Assembly (NCBI GenBank): GCA_020850355.1
Contig: JADZEX010000026.1
Span: forward strand, 72,110 to 136,109
Source of the DNA: Fimbriimonadaceae bacterium
Lineage (GTDB): Bacteria > Armatimonadota > UBA10988
Length of the DNA stretch: 64,000 nucleotides
Direction of reading: 5' to 3'
Position numbers and translations under genes: made by a program
In this document: one piece after another, positions 1 through 8,280 of the stretch
How the letters are laid out: every line of letters starts with the position of its first letter
How positions within the stretch are numbered: the stretch's first letter is position 1
The notes under the pieces: generated by a model
Database searches by the model: none
The model's input: only the letters and a program-made list of their open reading frames with translations
What the model was told of the DNA's origin: nothing

Positions 1-444
1 CCGCTTGCGCCAGCGCGACGCCGCCGGGGCGCGCGGCGGCGGCAGCGGGTTGCCGCGGGTGGTCAGCAGCAACCGGGTCTCGGCCTCCAGCCGCAGCGCC
101 TTCTCCTCGGCCGCCGCGGCGCGGGCTTCGAGCAGGGCCGCCGCAGTGCGCTGTTCGGCTTCGGCACGTCGCAAGGTCTGATTGTCCTGTTCCAGCCGCG
201 CGGCCTCCTGCTCTTGGCGGCGCCGGGCACGGCCGGCGCTCAGCAGCACCCGCAGATAGGGCAGCGTCATCACCGCGGCGCCGAGCAGCATCGAGTAGCC
301 GATCAACTCGAGAATCGACGACTGCACCACGAAGTTGCTGCCGAACAGGGCCAACCGATACTCGAGCGGGGCGGGGTTGAGCTGGATCAGCATCCCGCCG
401 ATGAACATCATGCCGATCAGCAGGAGCAGGTAGAGTATCACCAT
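1..444 (-). CDS. LapA-like inner-membrane protein with coiled-coil tail (partial, C-terminus off window)
   Basis: The frame is open from an ATG at 444 down to base 1, so only the first 148 codons are present; the ORF track omits it because there is no stop. The protein begins with a membrane segment (MVILYLLLLIGMMFIGGMLI), has a short loop, a second hydrophobic segment near residues 45-68, then a long Glu/Ala/Arg-rich helix with heptad character up to the window edge. This two-TM plus cytoplasmic coiled-coil layout resembles LapA/DUF1049 proteins, which in other bacteria take part in envelope assembly. The family assignment rests on architecture only. It is divergent from the HemQ gene and has its own promoter at 463-491. 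Confidence 0.6.
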   Translation of the reverse strand, partial: MVILYLLLLIGMMFIGGMLIQLNPAPLEYRLALFGSNFVVQSSILELIGYSMLLGAAVMTLPYLRVLLSAGRARRRQEQEAARLEQDNQTLRRAEAEQRTAAALLEARAAAAEEKALRLEAETRLLLTTRGNPLPPPRAPAASRWRKR

Positions 445-462
445 CGCGGCTGTCCGGCCGGG

Positions 463-491
463 ATTATCGCCCACCGCTCCGGGGGCGTCAA
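463..491 (-). promoter_or_regulatory. sigma70-type promoter for the LapA-like gene
   Basis: Read on the minus strand: TTGACG (486-491), a 17-base spacer, then GATAAT (463-468). Each box differs from consensus at one position and the spacing is ideal. The ATG at 444 lies 19 bases downstream of the -10 box. Confidence 0.6.
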
Positions 492-550
492 CCGCCGGCC
501 GGAGCGGGCCAGGTGCGTCAGGTTAAGCGGCTACAACCTCGGAGTCAGCG

Positions 551-1258
551 ATGTCCGCCAGCCCCGCCGCGCCGCCGCGGCAATACGTGCACTTCAACTT
601 CTACCGCGTCGACCCCGCCTGGCGCCGCCTGCCGGTCGCCGCACGGAGCGCCGGCAAGGAGGCCTTTGCGGGCGTCGTCGCTGCCTGGCAGCAGCGCCAG
701 ATGATCGTGATCCCGTACAGCCTGACCGGCCTGCGCGGCGATTGCGACCTGATGCTGTGGCGGATCACGACGCAGTTGGAGGACCTCCAGACGATGGGCG
801 CCGAGCTGTTGGCGACGCCGCTCGGGCAGTACCTCAGCGTGCCGTATGCCTATCTCTCGCAGGCCAAGCGGTCGACCTACGTCGACAAGTTGGATCCCGA
901 GCACAACGAATCGCGGTCGCGGGTGCAGCCAGGCCGCTACCGCTACAACTTCGTCTACCCGTTCGTCAAGACCCGCGAGTGGTACCTGCTGCACAAGCAA
1001 ACCCGGCAGGGCATCATGGACGAGCACATTGAAGTAGGAACCCGGTTCCCGACGGTGAAGCTGAACACCACCTACAGCTTCGGGCTGGACGATCAGGAGT
1101 TCATGCTGGCCTTCGAGACGGACCACCCCGGCGACTTTCTGGACCTGGTGATGGCGCTGCGCGAGACCGACGGCAGTCGCTACACCGTCCGGGACACGCC
1201 GATTTTCACTTGCCTCCGTCAAGATTTGGCGGCAGCGCTCGATGCTCTGGGAGGATGA
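551..1258 (+). CDS. hemQ: HemQ / chlorite-dismutase family coproheme decarboxylase
   Basis: A 235-residue protein of the chlorite dismutase superfamily. In organisms using the coproporphyrin-dependent route, HemQ makes haem b by oxidative decarboxylation of coproheme in the cytoplasm. The C-terminal ferredoxin-like half carries the family block: YPFVKTREWYLL (Tyr136 and Lys140 match the catalytic Tyr and Lys of Gram-positive HemQ) and GIMDEHIEVG with the expected proximal haem ligand His159. The Gln found distal to haem in firmicute HemQ is not obvious here (LNTTYSFGLDD). The Arg-containing active site of true chlorite dismutases is not evident, so HemQ is preferred. The ATG follows a GGAG ribosome site. 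It is the first gene of a run extending to 6027. Confidence 0.85.
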   Translation: MSASPAAPPRQYVHFNFYRVDPAWRRLPVAARSAGKEAFAGVVAAWQQRQMIVIPYSLTGLRGDCDLMLWRITTQLEDLQTMGAELLATPLGQYLSVPYAYLSQAKRSTYVDKLDPEHNESRSRVQPGRYRYNFVYPFVKTREWYLLHKQTRQGIMDEHIEVGTRFPTVKLNTTYSFGLDDQEFMLAFETDHPGDFLDLVMALRETDGSRYTVRDTPIFTCLRQDLAAALDALGG

Positions 1259-1270
1259 GGCAGCGACGGC

Positions 1271-1825
1271 GTGGCCTGGATCTCTCTGGCACTGGTGGTG
1301 GCACTGGTGGTGGCCGGCGGTCTGCTGCTCTGGCTGGCCGTACGCGCCGGGCATCAGGCGAGCGCGGCGCGCCCCTACGGCCGCACCGCGACGCGGCCGA
1401 CCGGCCGCGGTCTGGACCCGCTGCTGCTGCACATCGACCGCCAGATTGAGACCCTCTTGACCGAACGCCACCGCCTGCAACGGCTGATCCTGAAGGGCGA
1501 GCGACTGCGCGGGATGATGCTGCAGTCGGCGCAGTTGCGCACCCGCGTGCCGAGTGTCGAGCGGACCATCGGCCACCTCGGCCGGCGGGCCAGCGCGCTG
1601 GACGAGCTGATCGGCCGCTACCACCAGCACCGCGACGACCTGGCGATCCTGCGGGCGGCCGACGAGTTCGCCAGCGAGCTGGAAGCCTACGAGGACCACG
1701 CCAGCAACGCTCGCGTGCTCGACCCCTACGCCGACCAGATCGCCGAGCTGGATGGGGAGACCGAGCGACTGCTGGAGATTGCCGACGCCGAGGCCGAACT
1801 GGACGATCTGCTGCGCGCGAGCTGA
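1271..1825 (+). CDS. Membrane-anchored coiled-coil protein of unknown function
   Basis: A 184-residue protein starting at GTG, 12 bases after the HemQ stop, with GAGG upstream. Residues 2-24 form one hydrophobic segment (built partly from a duplicated ggcactggtggt DNA unit), followed by a basic Arg/Pro linker and about 130 residues of charged helix with regular Leu/Ile spacing (for example IETLLTERHRLQRLILKGER). This predicts a single-pass membrane protein with a cytoplasmic coiled coil. I recognise no family. Its place directly before a soluble histidine kinase (7-base gap) suggests co-expression, and it could act as a membrane tether for that kinase; this is inference only. Confidence 0.7.
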   Translation: MAWISLALVVALVVAGGLLLWLAVRAGHQASAARPYGRTATRPTGRGLDPLLLHIDRQIETLLTERHRLQRLILKGERLRGMMLQSAQLRTRVPSVERTIGHLGRRASALDELIGRYHQHRDDLAILRAADEFASELEAYEDHASNARVLDPYADQIAELDGETERLLEIADAEAELDDLLRAS

Positions 1826-1832
1826 GGAACCG

Positions 1833-3785
1833 ATGGAGCCTGTCGAGCGCGAAAGCTGGCCGGTGGACTGGGAGGGCGCCAGCCGTCAGAGCGGCTTGCT
1901 GGCCCGCGCCCGGACGCCCGACGAGGTGCTGCAGGCCGCGTCGACGGCGATTCTGGAGACCCTCGCGCCGGCCGCGCTGGCGGTCTGGCAGTACGCCGGC
2001 GGGCATCTCAGCCTGTCGCTTGAACACGGCCTGCCCAGCGGACGGGCCGACCGGCCGCGGTGGACCGATCTGTTCAAGCTGCCGCTCACCAGTGGCGGCC
2101 TGCTGCTCGGTGTGCTCGAGGTCTATAGCCTGACGCCCGACGGCTTCAACGCCGCCCAGCGCGCGGTGCTGCACCTGCTCGGCGGGACCCTGGCGGTGGC
2201 GCTGCACCGGGCGCGGCTCGACGACCAACTGGCCGCGGCCCGGCGAGGCGGGGTTGAACAGGCGCGCCTGCTCGAGCTCGAGCTGCTCGACCAGTTGACC
2301 CGCGCCACCAGCCACAGCGTCGGCTACGCCCAGTTCTTCGAGTCCCTCACGGCCGCGCTGGCACAGGCCTGGCCGTACCGCGTGGCGGCCCTGCTGGCGG
2401 CTCGCGGGCCACGGCCCGAGGTCTGGCTGGCCGTCGGGCCGGCCGGCTCGCCCGGCCAGGTCGACGATGCCGTGCGCTGCACCCTGGCGGCCTGGCGCGG
2501 CTTCGGCGGCGAACCGCTCCAGCCGGCGCAGGTCCAACTGCACGCCCGTGGCGACCAGCCGCCGCAGCCACCGGCCAGCGCCGAGGGCGGCCTGGCGCTG
2601 CCGTTGACGGAAGGCGACGAACTGGCCGGGGTGCTCTACCTGCTCGGCGCCAACCCGGCCGGCGAGCCGCAGGTGCGGGCGTTGCACGCCTTCGCCGAAC
2701 GGGCCTCGGCCGCCTTGACCAAGGTCCGCGAGCTGCTCAGCGAGGAGATCGAGCGGCTGTCGACGATCATCGCCAGCCTGCCGCAGGGGATCGTGCTGCT
2801 CGACGCGGCCGGGCAGGTGCTCCTGGCCAACCGCCCCGGCGGGCAGCAACTGGCCCTGCTCGGCGCCGACACGACGCCGGTGGCGCAGCTCGGCGAGCTA
2901 TCGCTCAACGAGCTGATTCTGGAGGCCGTCGCCACCGGGCACGACCTGACGCGCCGCGAGATCGCGCTGCGGGCCGACGATCGCAGCTGGCACCTGCGGG
3001 TTACCGTGGTGGCGGTGCGCGACGGCAGCGAGGTGATCGGCACGGTGCTCAGCATCGAGGACATCACCGAGGTCCGCCAGACCGAGCAACGGCTGTTCCA
3101 CGACGCCCGGCTGGCCAGCATCGGCGAGTTTGCCTCGGGGCTGGCGCACGAGCTGAACAACCCGATGATGATCCTGCTGGGCCTGGCCGAGGTGCTGGCC
3201 GAGGATCCGAGCATCCCGGCGGAGCGGCGCCCGCTGCTGCAGGACATCCAGGCCGCGGCGCTGCGAGCGGCGGGGATCGTCCAGCAGATGATGCTGTTCG
3301 CCGATACCCAGGGCAGCGAAGGGGTCGACCATCTGCAGCTCCATGAGGTCCTGGAGCAGGCGATTGCCCTGATCGCCAGCCGCCTGGAGTGGGACGGGGC
3401 CGCCGTCGAACTGGACTGGGCGGCGGACCTGCCGCCGGTCCGGGGACACGCCGGCAAGCTGCAGCAGTTGACCCTCAACCTGGTCCGCAACGCGGCCGAG
3501 GCGATCCGCCAGAGCGGTGTCGGGGGCCGCATCGTGGTGCGCACCAGGGCGGTCGTCGACGAGGTCTGGCTGGAAGTTGAAGACGACGGCCCGGGCGTGC
3601 CCGCCGAGCTCCGCGAGCGAGTCTTCGATGTCTTCTTTACGACCAAGCGCGACTACCAGGGCAAGGGCCTCGGCCTGGCCGAAGCGCATCGCATCGCTCA
3701 GGAGCATCGCGGCCGGCTGGAGCTGCTGGCTGGCGAGTCGGGTGGTGCCCTGTTACGGTTGCGGCTGCCGCGGGAGCCAGCGTGA
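1833..3785 (+). CDS. Soluble GAF/PAS sensor histidine kinase
   Basis: A 650-residue cytoplasmic sensor kinase. I start it at the ATG at 1833, just after the previous stop and preceded by GAGG, not at the upstream ORF-track start. Two GAF-like domains (about residues 20-130 and 150-300) precede a PAS domain (about 300-420, LPQGIVLLDAAGQVLLAN). The HisKA H-box ASIGEFASGLAHELNNPM places the phospho-acceptor at His439. The ATPase domain has an N-box (NLVRNAAEAI), DDGPGVP, FFTTK and GKGLGLA. There are no membrane segments, so the signal is probably intracellular. No response regulator is adjacent. The stop overlaps the rnc GTG start by four bases. Confidence 0.88.
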   Translation: MEPVERESWPVDWEGASRQSGLLARARTPDEVLQAASTAILETLAPAALAVWQYAGGHLSLSLEHGLPSGRADRPRWTDLFKLPLTSGGLLLGVLEVYSLTPDGFNAAQRAVLHLLGGTLAVALHRARLDDQLAAARRGGVEQARLLELELLDQLTRATSHSVGYAQFFESLTAALAQAWPYRVAALLAARGPRPEVWLAVGPAGSPGQVDDAVRCTLAAWRGFGGEPLQPAQVQLHARGDQPPQPPASAEGGLALPLTEGDELAGVLYLLGANPAGEPQVRALHAFAERASAALTKVRELLSEEIERLSTIIASLPQGIVLLDAAGQVLLANRPGGQQLALLGADTTPVAQLGELSLNELILEAVATGHDLTRREIALRADDRSWHLRVTVVAVRDGSEVIGTVLSIEDITEVRQTEQRLFHDARLASIGEFASGLAHELNNPMMILLGLAEVLAEDPSIPAERRPLLQDIQAAALRAAGIVQQMMLFADTQGSEGVDHLQLHEVLEQAIALIASRLEWDGAAVELDWAADLPPVRGHAGKLQQLTLNLVRNAAEAIRQSGVGGRIVVRTRAVVDEVWLEVEDDGPGVPAELRERVFDVFFTTKRDYQGKGLGLAEAHRIAQEHRGRLELLAGESGGALLRLRLPREPA

Positions 3786-4522
3786 GTCGCGCGAAGCGCC
3801 CCGCGCAGCGGCCGCGCCGGGCGCTGCAGGAGCGTCGCGCGGCCTTCCTGGACCGCCTCGGCCTGCACTTCAACGATCCCACGCTGCTGCACCAGGCGCT
3901 GCGCCACCCGTCTTACACGCGGGAGCAGGAACTCGCCCCGCAGTGCTCCAATGAACGATTGGAGTACCTGGGCGATGCAGTGCTGCAACTGGTCGTCTCC
4001 GAACACCTCTTCGCCGCGCTGCCGCAGGCGGCCGAAGGGGAGCTGACGACCGCCCGCGCCGGCTGGGTGCGGGGCAGCAGCCTGGCGGCCTGGGCGGCGC
4101 AGATCGAGCTGGCCGAGGTGCTGGAGATCGGTAGCAACCTCGACCTCAGTCAGGCCCGCAGCCGTCGCTCGGTGCTGGCCTGCGCGGCCGAGGCGCTGTT
4201 GGGGGCGGTCTACCTCGACCAGGGCTACGCCGCGGCGCGCGATCTGGTGCTGGCCACGCTGCCGGCGGTGGCCGGGCGGGTCGCGGCGCGCAACGCCAAG
4301 GGCGAGTTGCAAGAGTGGACTCAGCCGCGCTGCGGCGAGGCGCCGACGTACCACCTGCGCCAGGCCAGCGGCCCGGCGCACCAGCGCTGGTTCGAGGTCG
4401 AGGTGCGGGTCGGCAGCCGGGTCGTCGGACTCGGCGGTGGGCCAAGCCGGAAGGACGCCGAGCAGGCCGCCGCCCACGCCGCGCTGCAGGAGCTGGGGGC
4501 TGCAACCTTGGGGGAGTCCTGA
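3782..4522 (+). CDS. rnc: Ribonuclease III
   Basis: A 246-residue double-stranded-RNA endonuclease that matures rRNA and some mRNAs. The signature NERLEYLGDAVL supplies Glu58, Glu61 and Asp65. A C-terminal dsRNA-binding domain follows (about residues 170-242, ending GPSRKDAEQAAAHAAL). The second metal-binding block reads LACAAEALLGAVYLD, where most RNase III proteins have an Asp (E. coli D114) three residues before the Glu (here Glu137); that position is Cys134. The other ligands are intact. The GTG start overlaps the kinase stop (GTGA), so the two are probably translationally coupled. Confidence 0.93.
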   Translation: MSRAKRPAQRPRRALQERRAAFLDRLGLHFNDPTLLHQALRHPSYTREQELAPQCSNERLEYLGDAVLQLVVSEHLFAALPQAAEGELTTARAGWVRGSSLAAWAAQIELAEVLEIGSNLDLSQARSRRSVLACAAEALLGAVYLDQGYAAARDLVLATLPAVAGRVAARNAKGELQEWTQPRCGEAPTYHLRQASGPAHQRWFEVEVRVGSRVVGLGGGPSRKDAEQAAAHAALQELGAATLGES

Positions 4523-4546
4523 GCTCCAAGGGAGAGGACGAGACCG

Positions 4547-5272
4547 TTGAACATCATCGACTGCCACACGATGTTCGGGTTCTGGCCGCAGCGCCGGGCC
4601 GACATCTCGCCGGAGACGCTGGTCAACCTGGTGCGCGAGCACCAGGTCAGCACGGCTTTGACGATGTCGACCACCGGGATCTTCGCCGACTTCAACCGCG
4701 GCAACGAGGAGACCGTGGCGATCTGTCGCAAGGCCGGGCGCCTGCTGCTGCCGATCGGCACCATCGACCCGCGGCGCTTCGTGGGGACCATCGAGGAGAT
4801 CGATCGCCTCGCCGATGCCGGCGTGCGGATCTGGCGGCTGTTCCCCGAGATCCAGGGCTGGGACCTCGCCAGCCGGCCGGTCGGGCCGATCCTGCAGCGG
4901 CTCGGCGAACGCCGCTGCACGCTCCTGATCAGCGCCTCGCGGAGCGGCGAGCCGACCCGGATTGCCGACCGCACCGCCGAGTTCCGGCTGCCGACGGTGC
5001 TGCTGGGCGTCACCAACCTGCAACTGGGCGAACTGGTCGCCGTGCTGCCCACCGCGCCGCACCTCTTGTTGGAGACCCGCCGCCTGGCCGACCCGGCGGT
5101 GGTCCGGGCGCTCGGCCAGCGGTTCGGCTTCGACAAGCTCGTGTTCGGCTCGGCGAGCCCGCTGCAGTACCTCTCCAGCGCGCTCTTGCCGTTGCAGAAG
5201 GCCGGGCTCAGCGCGGCCGACTTGGAGCAAGTCCTGGGCGGCAACATGCACCGCCGGCTGGGAGGTGGCTGA
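4547..5272 (+). CDS. Amidohydrolase-fold protein lacking metal ligands (paralogue 1)
   Basis: A 241-residue protein with an unusual TTG start chosen because it follows GGAGAGG and begins the fold exactly (MNIIDCHTMFG). The pattern is that of a short amidohydrolase-2 TIM barrel: a first strand with Asp-x-His, alternating strands, and a final FGSASP followed by a helix ending VLGGNMHRRLG. Active members have D-x-H-x-H, later His residues at strands 5 and 6 and an Asp in GSDxP. Here the second His is Met, the later His positions read LLISAS and VLLGVTN, and the Asp is Ala. A metal-dependent hydrolase activity is therefore unlikely. It overlaps the next paralogue by one base. Confidence 0.7.
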   Translation: MNIIDCHTMFGFWPQRRADISPETLVNLVREHQVSTALTMSTTGIFADFNRGNEETVAICRKAGRLLLPIGTIDPRRFVGTIEEIDRLADAGVRIWRLFPEIQGWDLASRPVGPILQRLGERRCTLLISASRSGEPTRIADRTAEFRLPTVLLGVTNLQLGELVAVLPTAPHLLLETRRLADPAVVRALGQRFGFDKLVFGSASPLQYLSSALLPLQKAGLSAADLEQVLGGNMHRRLGGG

Positions 5273-6027
5273 TGCCGATCATCGACGCCCATGCCTACTT
5301 CGGAGCGCCGCCCGAGTCGGTCCGCAAGGGCACCGTCGAGGAGGTCCTGGGGGTGCTTGGCGAGAGCACCGTGAACGCCGTGGTGCTGGCCGCCGCGGCC
5401 GCCGAAGAGGGCGACTTCCGACGCGGCAACGCGGCGCTGCAGCAGGCGATCGCCGACCGGCCGGGGCTCTATGGCTACGTCACCATCAACCCCAGCTATC
5501 CCGAGGAGTCGATCGAGGAGCTGCGCACCCGGCTCGGCCGCGGCAACCTCTGCGCCCTGAAGCTGCCCCGCGAGGCCGCCGGGCGGCGGGTCGCCAGCGA
5601 GGGGATCCAGGCGATCCTGCACGCCGCCCTGCGCTACGGCGTGCCGGTGCTGGTGGACACCCGCGGCGAAGCCGACATCCGCGACGTGGTGCAGTTGGCG
5701 CAGGAGTTCGGGTCCCTGAAGTTCATTCTGGGCGGGATGGGCGACGAAGAGTGGGAAACCGCCGTGCGCGCCTGCGCCAGCGTGCTGAACACCTTCTTGG
5801 ATATCGGCAGCCTGTCCGCCGACCGTGACAAGGTGAAGGACGCCGTGGACGCTGTGACAGTCCGGCGAGTCCTGTTTGGGAGCCACTTCCCGCGTTTGCA
5901 CCCGCTCTATGTGCTGGGTATGATCAAGGACGCGGCGATCGACAATCGGGACCGCGACCGGATCCTCTGGCGGAACGCCGCCGAGCTGTTTGGAATCGAA
6001 CCGCCGAGCGCGCCGTTGCAGGCGTGA
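5272..6027 (+). CDS. Amidohydrolase-fold protein lacking metal ligands (paralogue 2)
   Basis: A 251-residue paralogue of the preceding gene; its ATG overlaps that gene's TGA, arguing for coupled translation and perhaps a heteromer. It starts MPIIDAHAYFG, again with the first His but Tyr in place of the second. The strand-5 His motif is replaced by VPVLVDTRG, the strand-6 motif reads KFILGGMG, and the terminal GSDFP is GSHFP. The overall fold of an amidohydrolase-2 protein is clear (INPSYPEESIEELR, LWRNAAELFGI near the end), so loss of activity with retention of fold is the simplest reading. Role unknown. A weak hairpin follows at about 6042-6057, without a T tract. Confidence 0.72.
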   Translation: MPIIDAHAYFGAPPESVRKGTVEEVLGVLGESTVNAVVLAAAAAEEGDFRRGNAALQQAIADRPGLYGYVTINPSYPEESIEELRTRLGRGNLCALKLPREAAGRRVASEGIQAILHAALRYGVPVLVDTRGEADIRDVVQLAQEFGSLKFILGGMGDEEWETAVRACASVLNTFLDIGSLSADRDKVKDAVDAVTVRRVLFGSHFPRLHPLYVLGMIKDAAIDNRDRDRILWRNAAELFGIEPPSAPLQA

Positions 6028-6069
6028 GCGGCGGCCGGCGAGGCGCGCTGGAGCGCCGTTGAGGTAGAT

Positions 6070-6098
6070 TTGACACGCCCGCAGCGGTCTGATACACT
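6070..6098 (+). promoter_or_regulatory. sigma70 promoter upstream of the LysM/stalk protein
   Basis: TTGACA at 6070-6075 is a perfect -35 box; a 17-base spacer leads to TACACT at 6093-6098. The predicted transcript has an untranslated leader of about 48 bases with a strong ribosome site GGGGAGGG (6137-6144) before the ATG at 6153. This separates the following gene from the upstream operon. Confidence 0.75.
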
Positions 6099-6152
6099 CC
6101 GGGCGCCGAGGCTGAGTCGGGCTGCTGGCCCGGTTCGGGGAGGGTCATCGCG

Positions 6153-8186
6153 ATGAAGCGTTACGCGCCTGTGTGGTGGGCGGCCGCCGCGCTGCTGGTC
6201 TCCATGTCCGCGAGCCTGGCAGCCACCGATCGGCCGGTGGTGCGCATGCCGGCGGTCGAACAGGGTAGCCAGGTCCGGGGCGACACCCTGGTGGATGTCG
6301 TGATGAAGCCGGCCGACGACGGCACGCCGCTGAAGCGCCTCGAGATGTTGATCGACGGCGAAGCGGTGATTGTCTTCGATCTGCAGCCGGCGCAGCGCAA
6401 TGCCACCTACAACTGGGGCACCGGCTCCTGGCCGGATGGTCGCCACGAGGTGGTCGCGAAGCTGACCGATCTGAAAGACCGCGTCAGCGAGTACCGCACC
6501 TTCGTCTATGTGTGGAACCAGGGCCGGCCGACGCCGGCCAGCAGCGCCGCCGAGATGGTCGTCCAGGACGCCGACGGCGCGCTGGACAACGTGATCACCT
6601 CCAAGGCGCTGTTGCAGGTGCGGGTCGACCCGAAGCTCGGCGCGAAGTGGGTGATCCTGTACCTCAACGACCGGATGATCTGCATGGTCAACAGCCCGCC
6701 CTACCAGACGGTGCTGGACGTGCAGCAGAAGCGCCTGGCCGACGGCCCGTACGTCGTCTATGCCAAGGTGATCCATCCCGACAACAGCGAGACGATCACC
6801 CCGAAGGTGCCGTTTACGGTCAACCTGGCCGGCCAGAACACCACTCTTCGCCCGGCCCCCGCGGTGCCTTCTCCGGCGGGTCCCAGCGCGCCCGTGCCGA
6901 CGGTGGTCGGCCCCGCGCCGAGCGTGCCGGCGGTGACCGGGGTCGACGCTCCCGGTCCGCAGCGGGCCAGCGATGTTGGTTTGAGCAGTGCCCCGCCGGC
7001 GCCGGTCGGGGTGGCCCGCGGTGGCGGTGGTGGGCGGCTGATTGAGCCGACCGCCATCGAGGGCGGCCGGGTCGAAGTCGGCGGTCTGCCCGGGTCGGCG
7101 CCGTTGCTGGTGCCGGGGGCGGCGCCAGTCGGTCCGGCGGTCAGTCTGCCCGGCAAGACCGGCCTCGCCCCCAGCGCCGCGCAGCGCTCGCTGCCGCACG
7201 GTCCCCTGCAGCCGGCGCAGGTCGCCGGACAGCCGATTCCGGCCGCCGGTGGTGTTGGTGGCGAGAGCCTCAGCAGCCCGGCGGGCCAGGTCGCGCCGGT
7301 CGCCGTGGGCACCCCGTCGGCCGCGCCGCGCCGGCAGGTCGGCCAGCCGCTGACCGCCAGCGGGGCGAGCCAGGCGCCGGGCGCCGCGACCGCCAGCGCG
7401 GCCGGCGAGCCCGGCCAGGTCAGCCCCAGCCGGGCGACGCTGAGCACGCCGACCGGGACGCGGCCGGTGATCACCCTGCCGACAGCGCCCGCCAGCGCGC
7501 CGCGGGTCACCGCGCCGAGCACGGCACCGACGCCGACCACCGCCACCAGCGGCCCGGCGACGACGCAGCCGCGCACGGTTGGGCCGCAGCCCCCGTCGGT
7601 GGCCACGCCCGGCCGGCAGATGGGCCCGCAGCCGACCGCGGTGCAGCGCCCGCGGCCGAGCGTCAGCGTGCAGCCGGCGCGCAGCATCGGGCGGGTGCAT
7701 GTGGTCAAGAAGGGCGAGAGCCTGACCGCCATCGCGCGGCGCTATCAGGCCAATGCCAAGGAAGTCGTCGCCATCAACGGGCTGACCAATCCGAGCCTGC
7801 TGCGGATCGGGCAGAAGCTGATCATCCCGGGCGGTCGCCTGGTGGTCAACGGCACGCCCGTCAAGACCGACGTCGCGCCGTTGCAGCAGCGCAGTGGGGT
7901 GCAGACCTCCCCGTTGCGGTTTGTGGTCGAGGCGCTCGGTGGCAGCATCACCTACGCTGCGCCCGAGAAGCGGATCACCGCGACCACCGCCGACCGCGGC
8001 GTGATCACCATCAACGTCGGCTCGCCGACGGCCCAGGTCAACGACGAGAACGTCCTGCTGGACCTGGCGGCCTACATCCGGGCGGGTCGGACGATGGTCC
8101 CGACGCGCTTCATCAGCCAGGCCTTCGATGTCACGATTGAGGTTGACCCGCAGTCGGGCAACATCGTCGTGCGGTCCAACCGTTAG
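6153..8186 (+). CDS. Secreted cell-wall protein: Ig-like, LysM and copper-amine-oxidase-N (stalk) domains
   Basis: A 677-residue exported protein. Residues 1-24 are a signal peptide (VWWAAAALLVSMSASLAAT). Two beta-rich Ig-like segments cover about 25-220 (for example MLIDGEAVIVFDLQPA and VILYLNDRMICMV). A Pro/Ala/Thr/Gly-rich, probably disordered spacer runs to about 510. A LysM domain (about 515-560, VVKKGESLTAIARRYQANAK, ending GQKLIIPGG) should bind peptidoglycan or another GlcNAc glycan. The C-terminus (about 580-677) is a copper-amine-oxidase N-terminal type domain (AGRTMVPTRFISQAFDV), a non-catalytic module common on surface proteins of SLH-bearing bacteria. It probably tethers or scaffolds at the cell wall. 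Own promoter, strong ribosome site, and a hairpin terminator after the stop. Confidence 0.85.
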   Translation: MKRYAPVWWAAAALLVSMSASLAATDRPVVRMPAVEQGSQVRGDTLVDVVMKPADDGTPLKRLEMLIDGEAVIVFDLQPAQRNATYNWGTGSWPDGRHEVVAKLTDLKDRVSEYRTFVYVWNQGRPTPASSAAEMVVQDADGALDNVITSKALLQVRVDPKLGAKWVILYLNDRMICMVNSPPYQTVLDVQQKRLADGPYVVYAKVIHPDNSETITPKVPFTVNLAGQNTTLRPAPAVPSPAGPSAPVPTVVGPAPSVPAVTGVDAPGPQRASDVGLSSAPPAPVGVARGGGGGRLIEPTAIEGGRVEVGGLPGSAPLLVPGAAPVGPAVSLPGKTGLAPSAAQRSLPHGPLQPAQVAGQPIPAAGGVGGESLSSPAGQVAPVAVGTPSAAPRRQVGQPLTASGASQAPGAATASAAGEPGQVSPSRATLSTPTGTRPVITLPTAPASAPRVTAPSTAPTPTTATSGPATTQPRTVGPQPPSVATPGRQMGPQPTAVQRPRPSVSVQPARSIGRVHVVKKGESLTAIARRYQANAKEVVAINGLTNPSLLRIGQKLIIPGGRLVVNGTPVKTDVAPLQQRSGVQTSPLRFVVEALGGSITYAAPEKRITATTADRGVITINVGSPTAQVNDENVLLDLAAYIRAGRTMVPTRFISQAFDVTIEVDPQSGNIVVRSNR

Positions 8187-8201
8187 GTCTCTGTGGCGTC
8201 G

Positions 8202-8229
8202 CAGCCCGGGCCGCCCACGGTCCGGGCTG
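8202..8229 (+). terminator. Strong hairpin after the LysM/stalk gene
   Basis: CAGCCCGGGCCG (8202-8213) and CGGTCCGGGCTG (8218-8229) pair as a 12-base stem with one G-T pair around a CCCA loop, 15 bases after the stop codon. The following T run is short (gccgttt), so it is either a weak intrinsic terminator or a processing or stability element between two otherwise close genes. Confidence 0.6.
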
Positions 8230-8245
8230 TGCCGTTTCCGGCGGC

Positions 8246-8268
8246 CCACCGGCCCAGCCGTCCGGTGG
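8246..8268 (+). promoter_or_regulatory. Hairpin abutting the ribosome site of the propeller gene
   Basis: CCACCGG (8246-8252) and CCGGTGG (8262-8268) form a perfect 7-base stem with a 9-base loop ending one base before AGGTGGTGA, the likely Shine-Dalgarno of the next gene. It lies in tandem with the 8202-8229 hairpin, so structure here could tune expression of the downstream gene. Confidence 0.4.
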
Positions 8269-8280
8269 CAGGTGGTGAAC

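Noticed and set aside
551-1258. True chlorite dismutase
   Set aside because: The Tyr/Lys arrangement of HemQ is present and no perchlorate genes are nearby, so coproheme decarboxylase is preferred.
545-2849. Long minus-strand ORFs of 384 and 547 residues
   Set aside because: They overlap the well-supported HemQ, coiled-coil and kinase genes and show no recognisable domain.
6042-6057. Intrinsic terminator after the second amidohydrolase-fold gene
   Set aside because: GGCGC/GCGCC is only a 5-base stem without a T tract; not strong enough to list as a feature.
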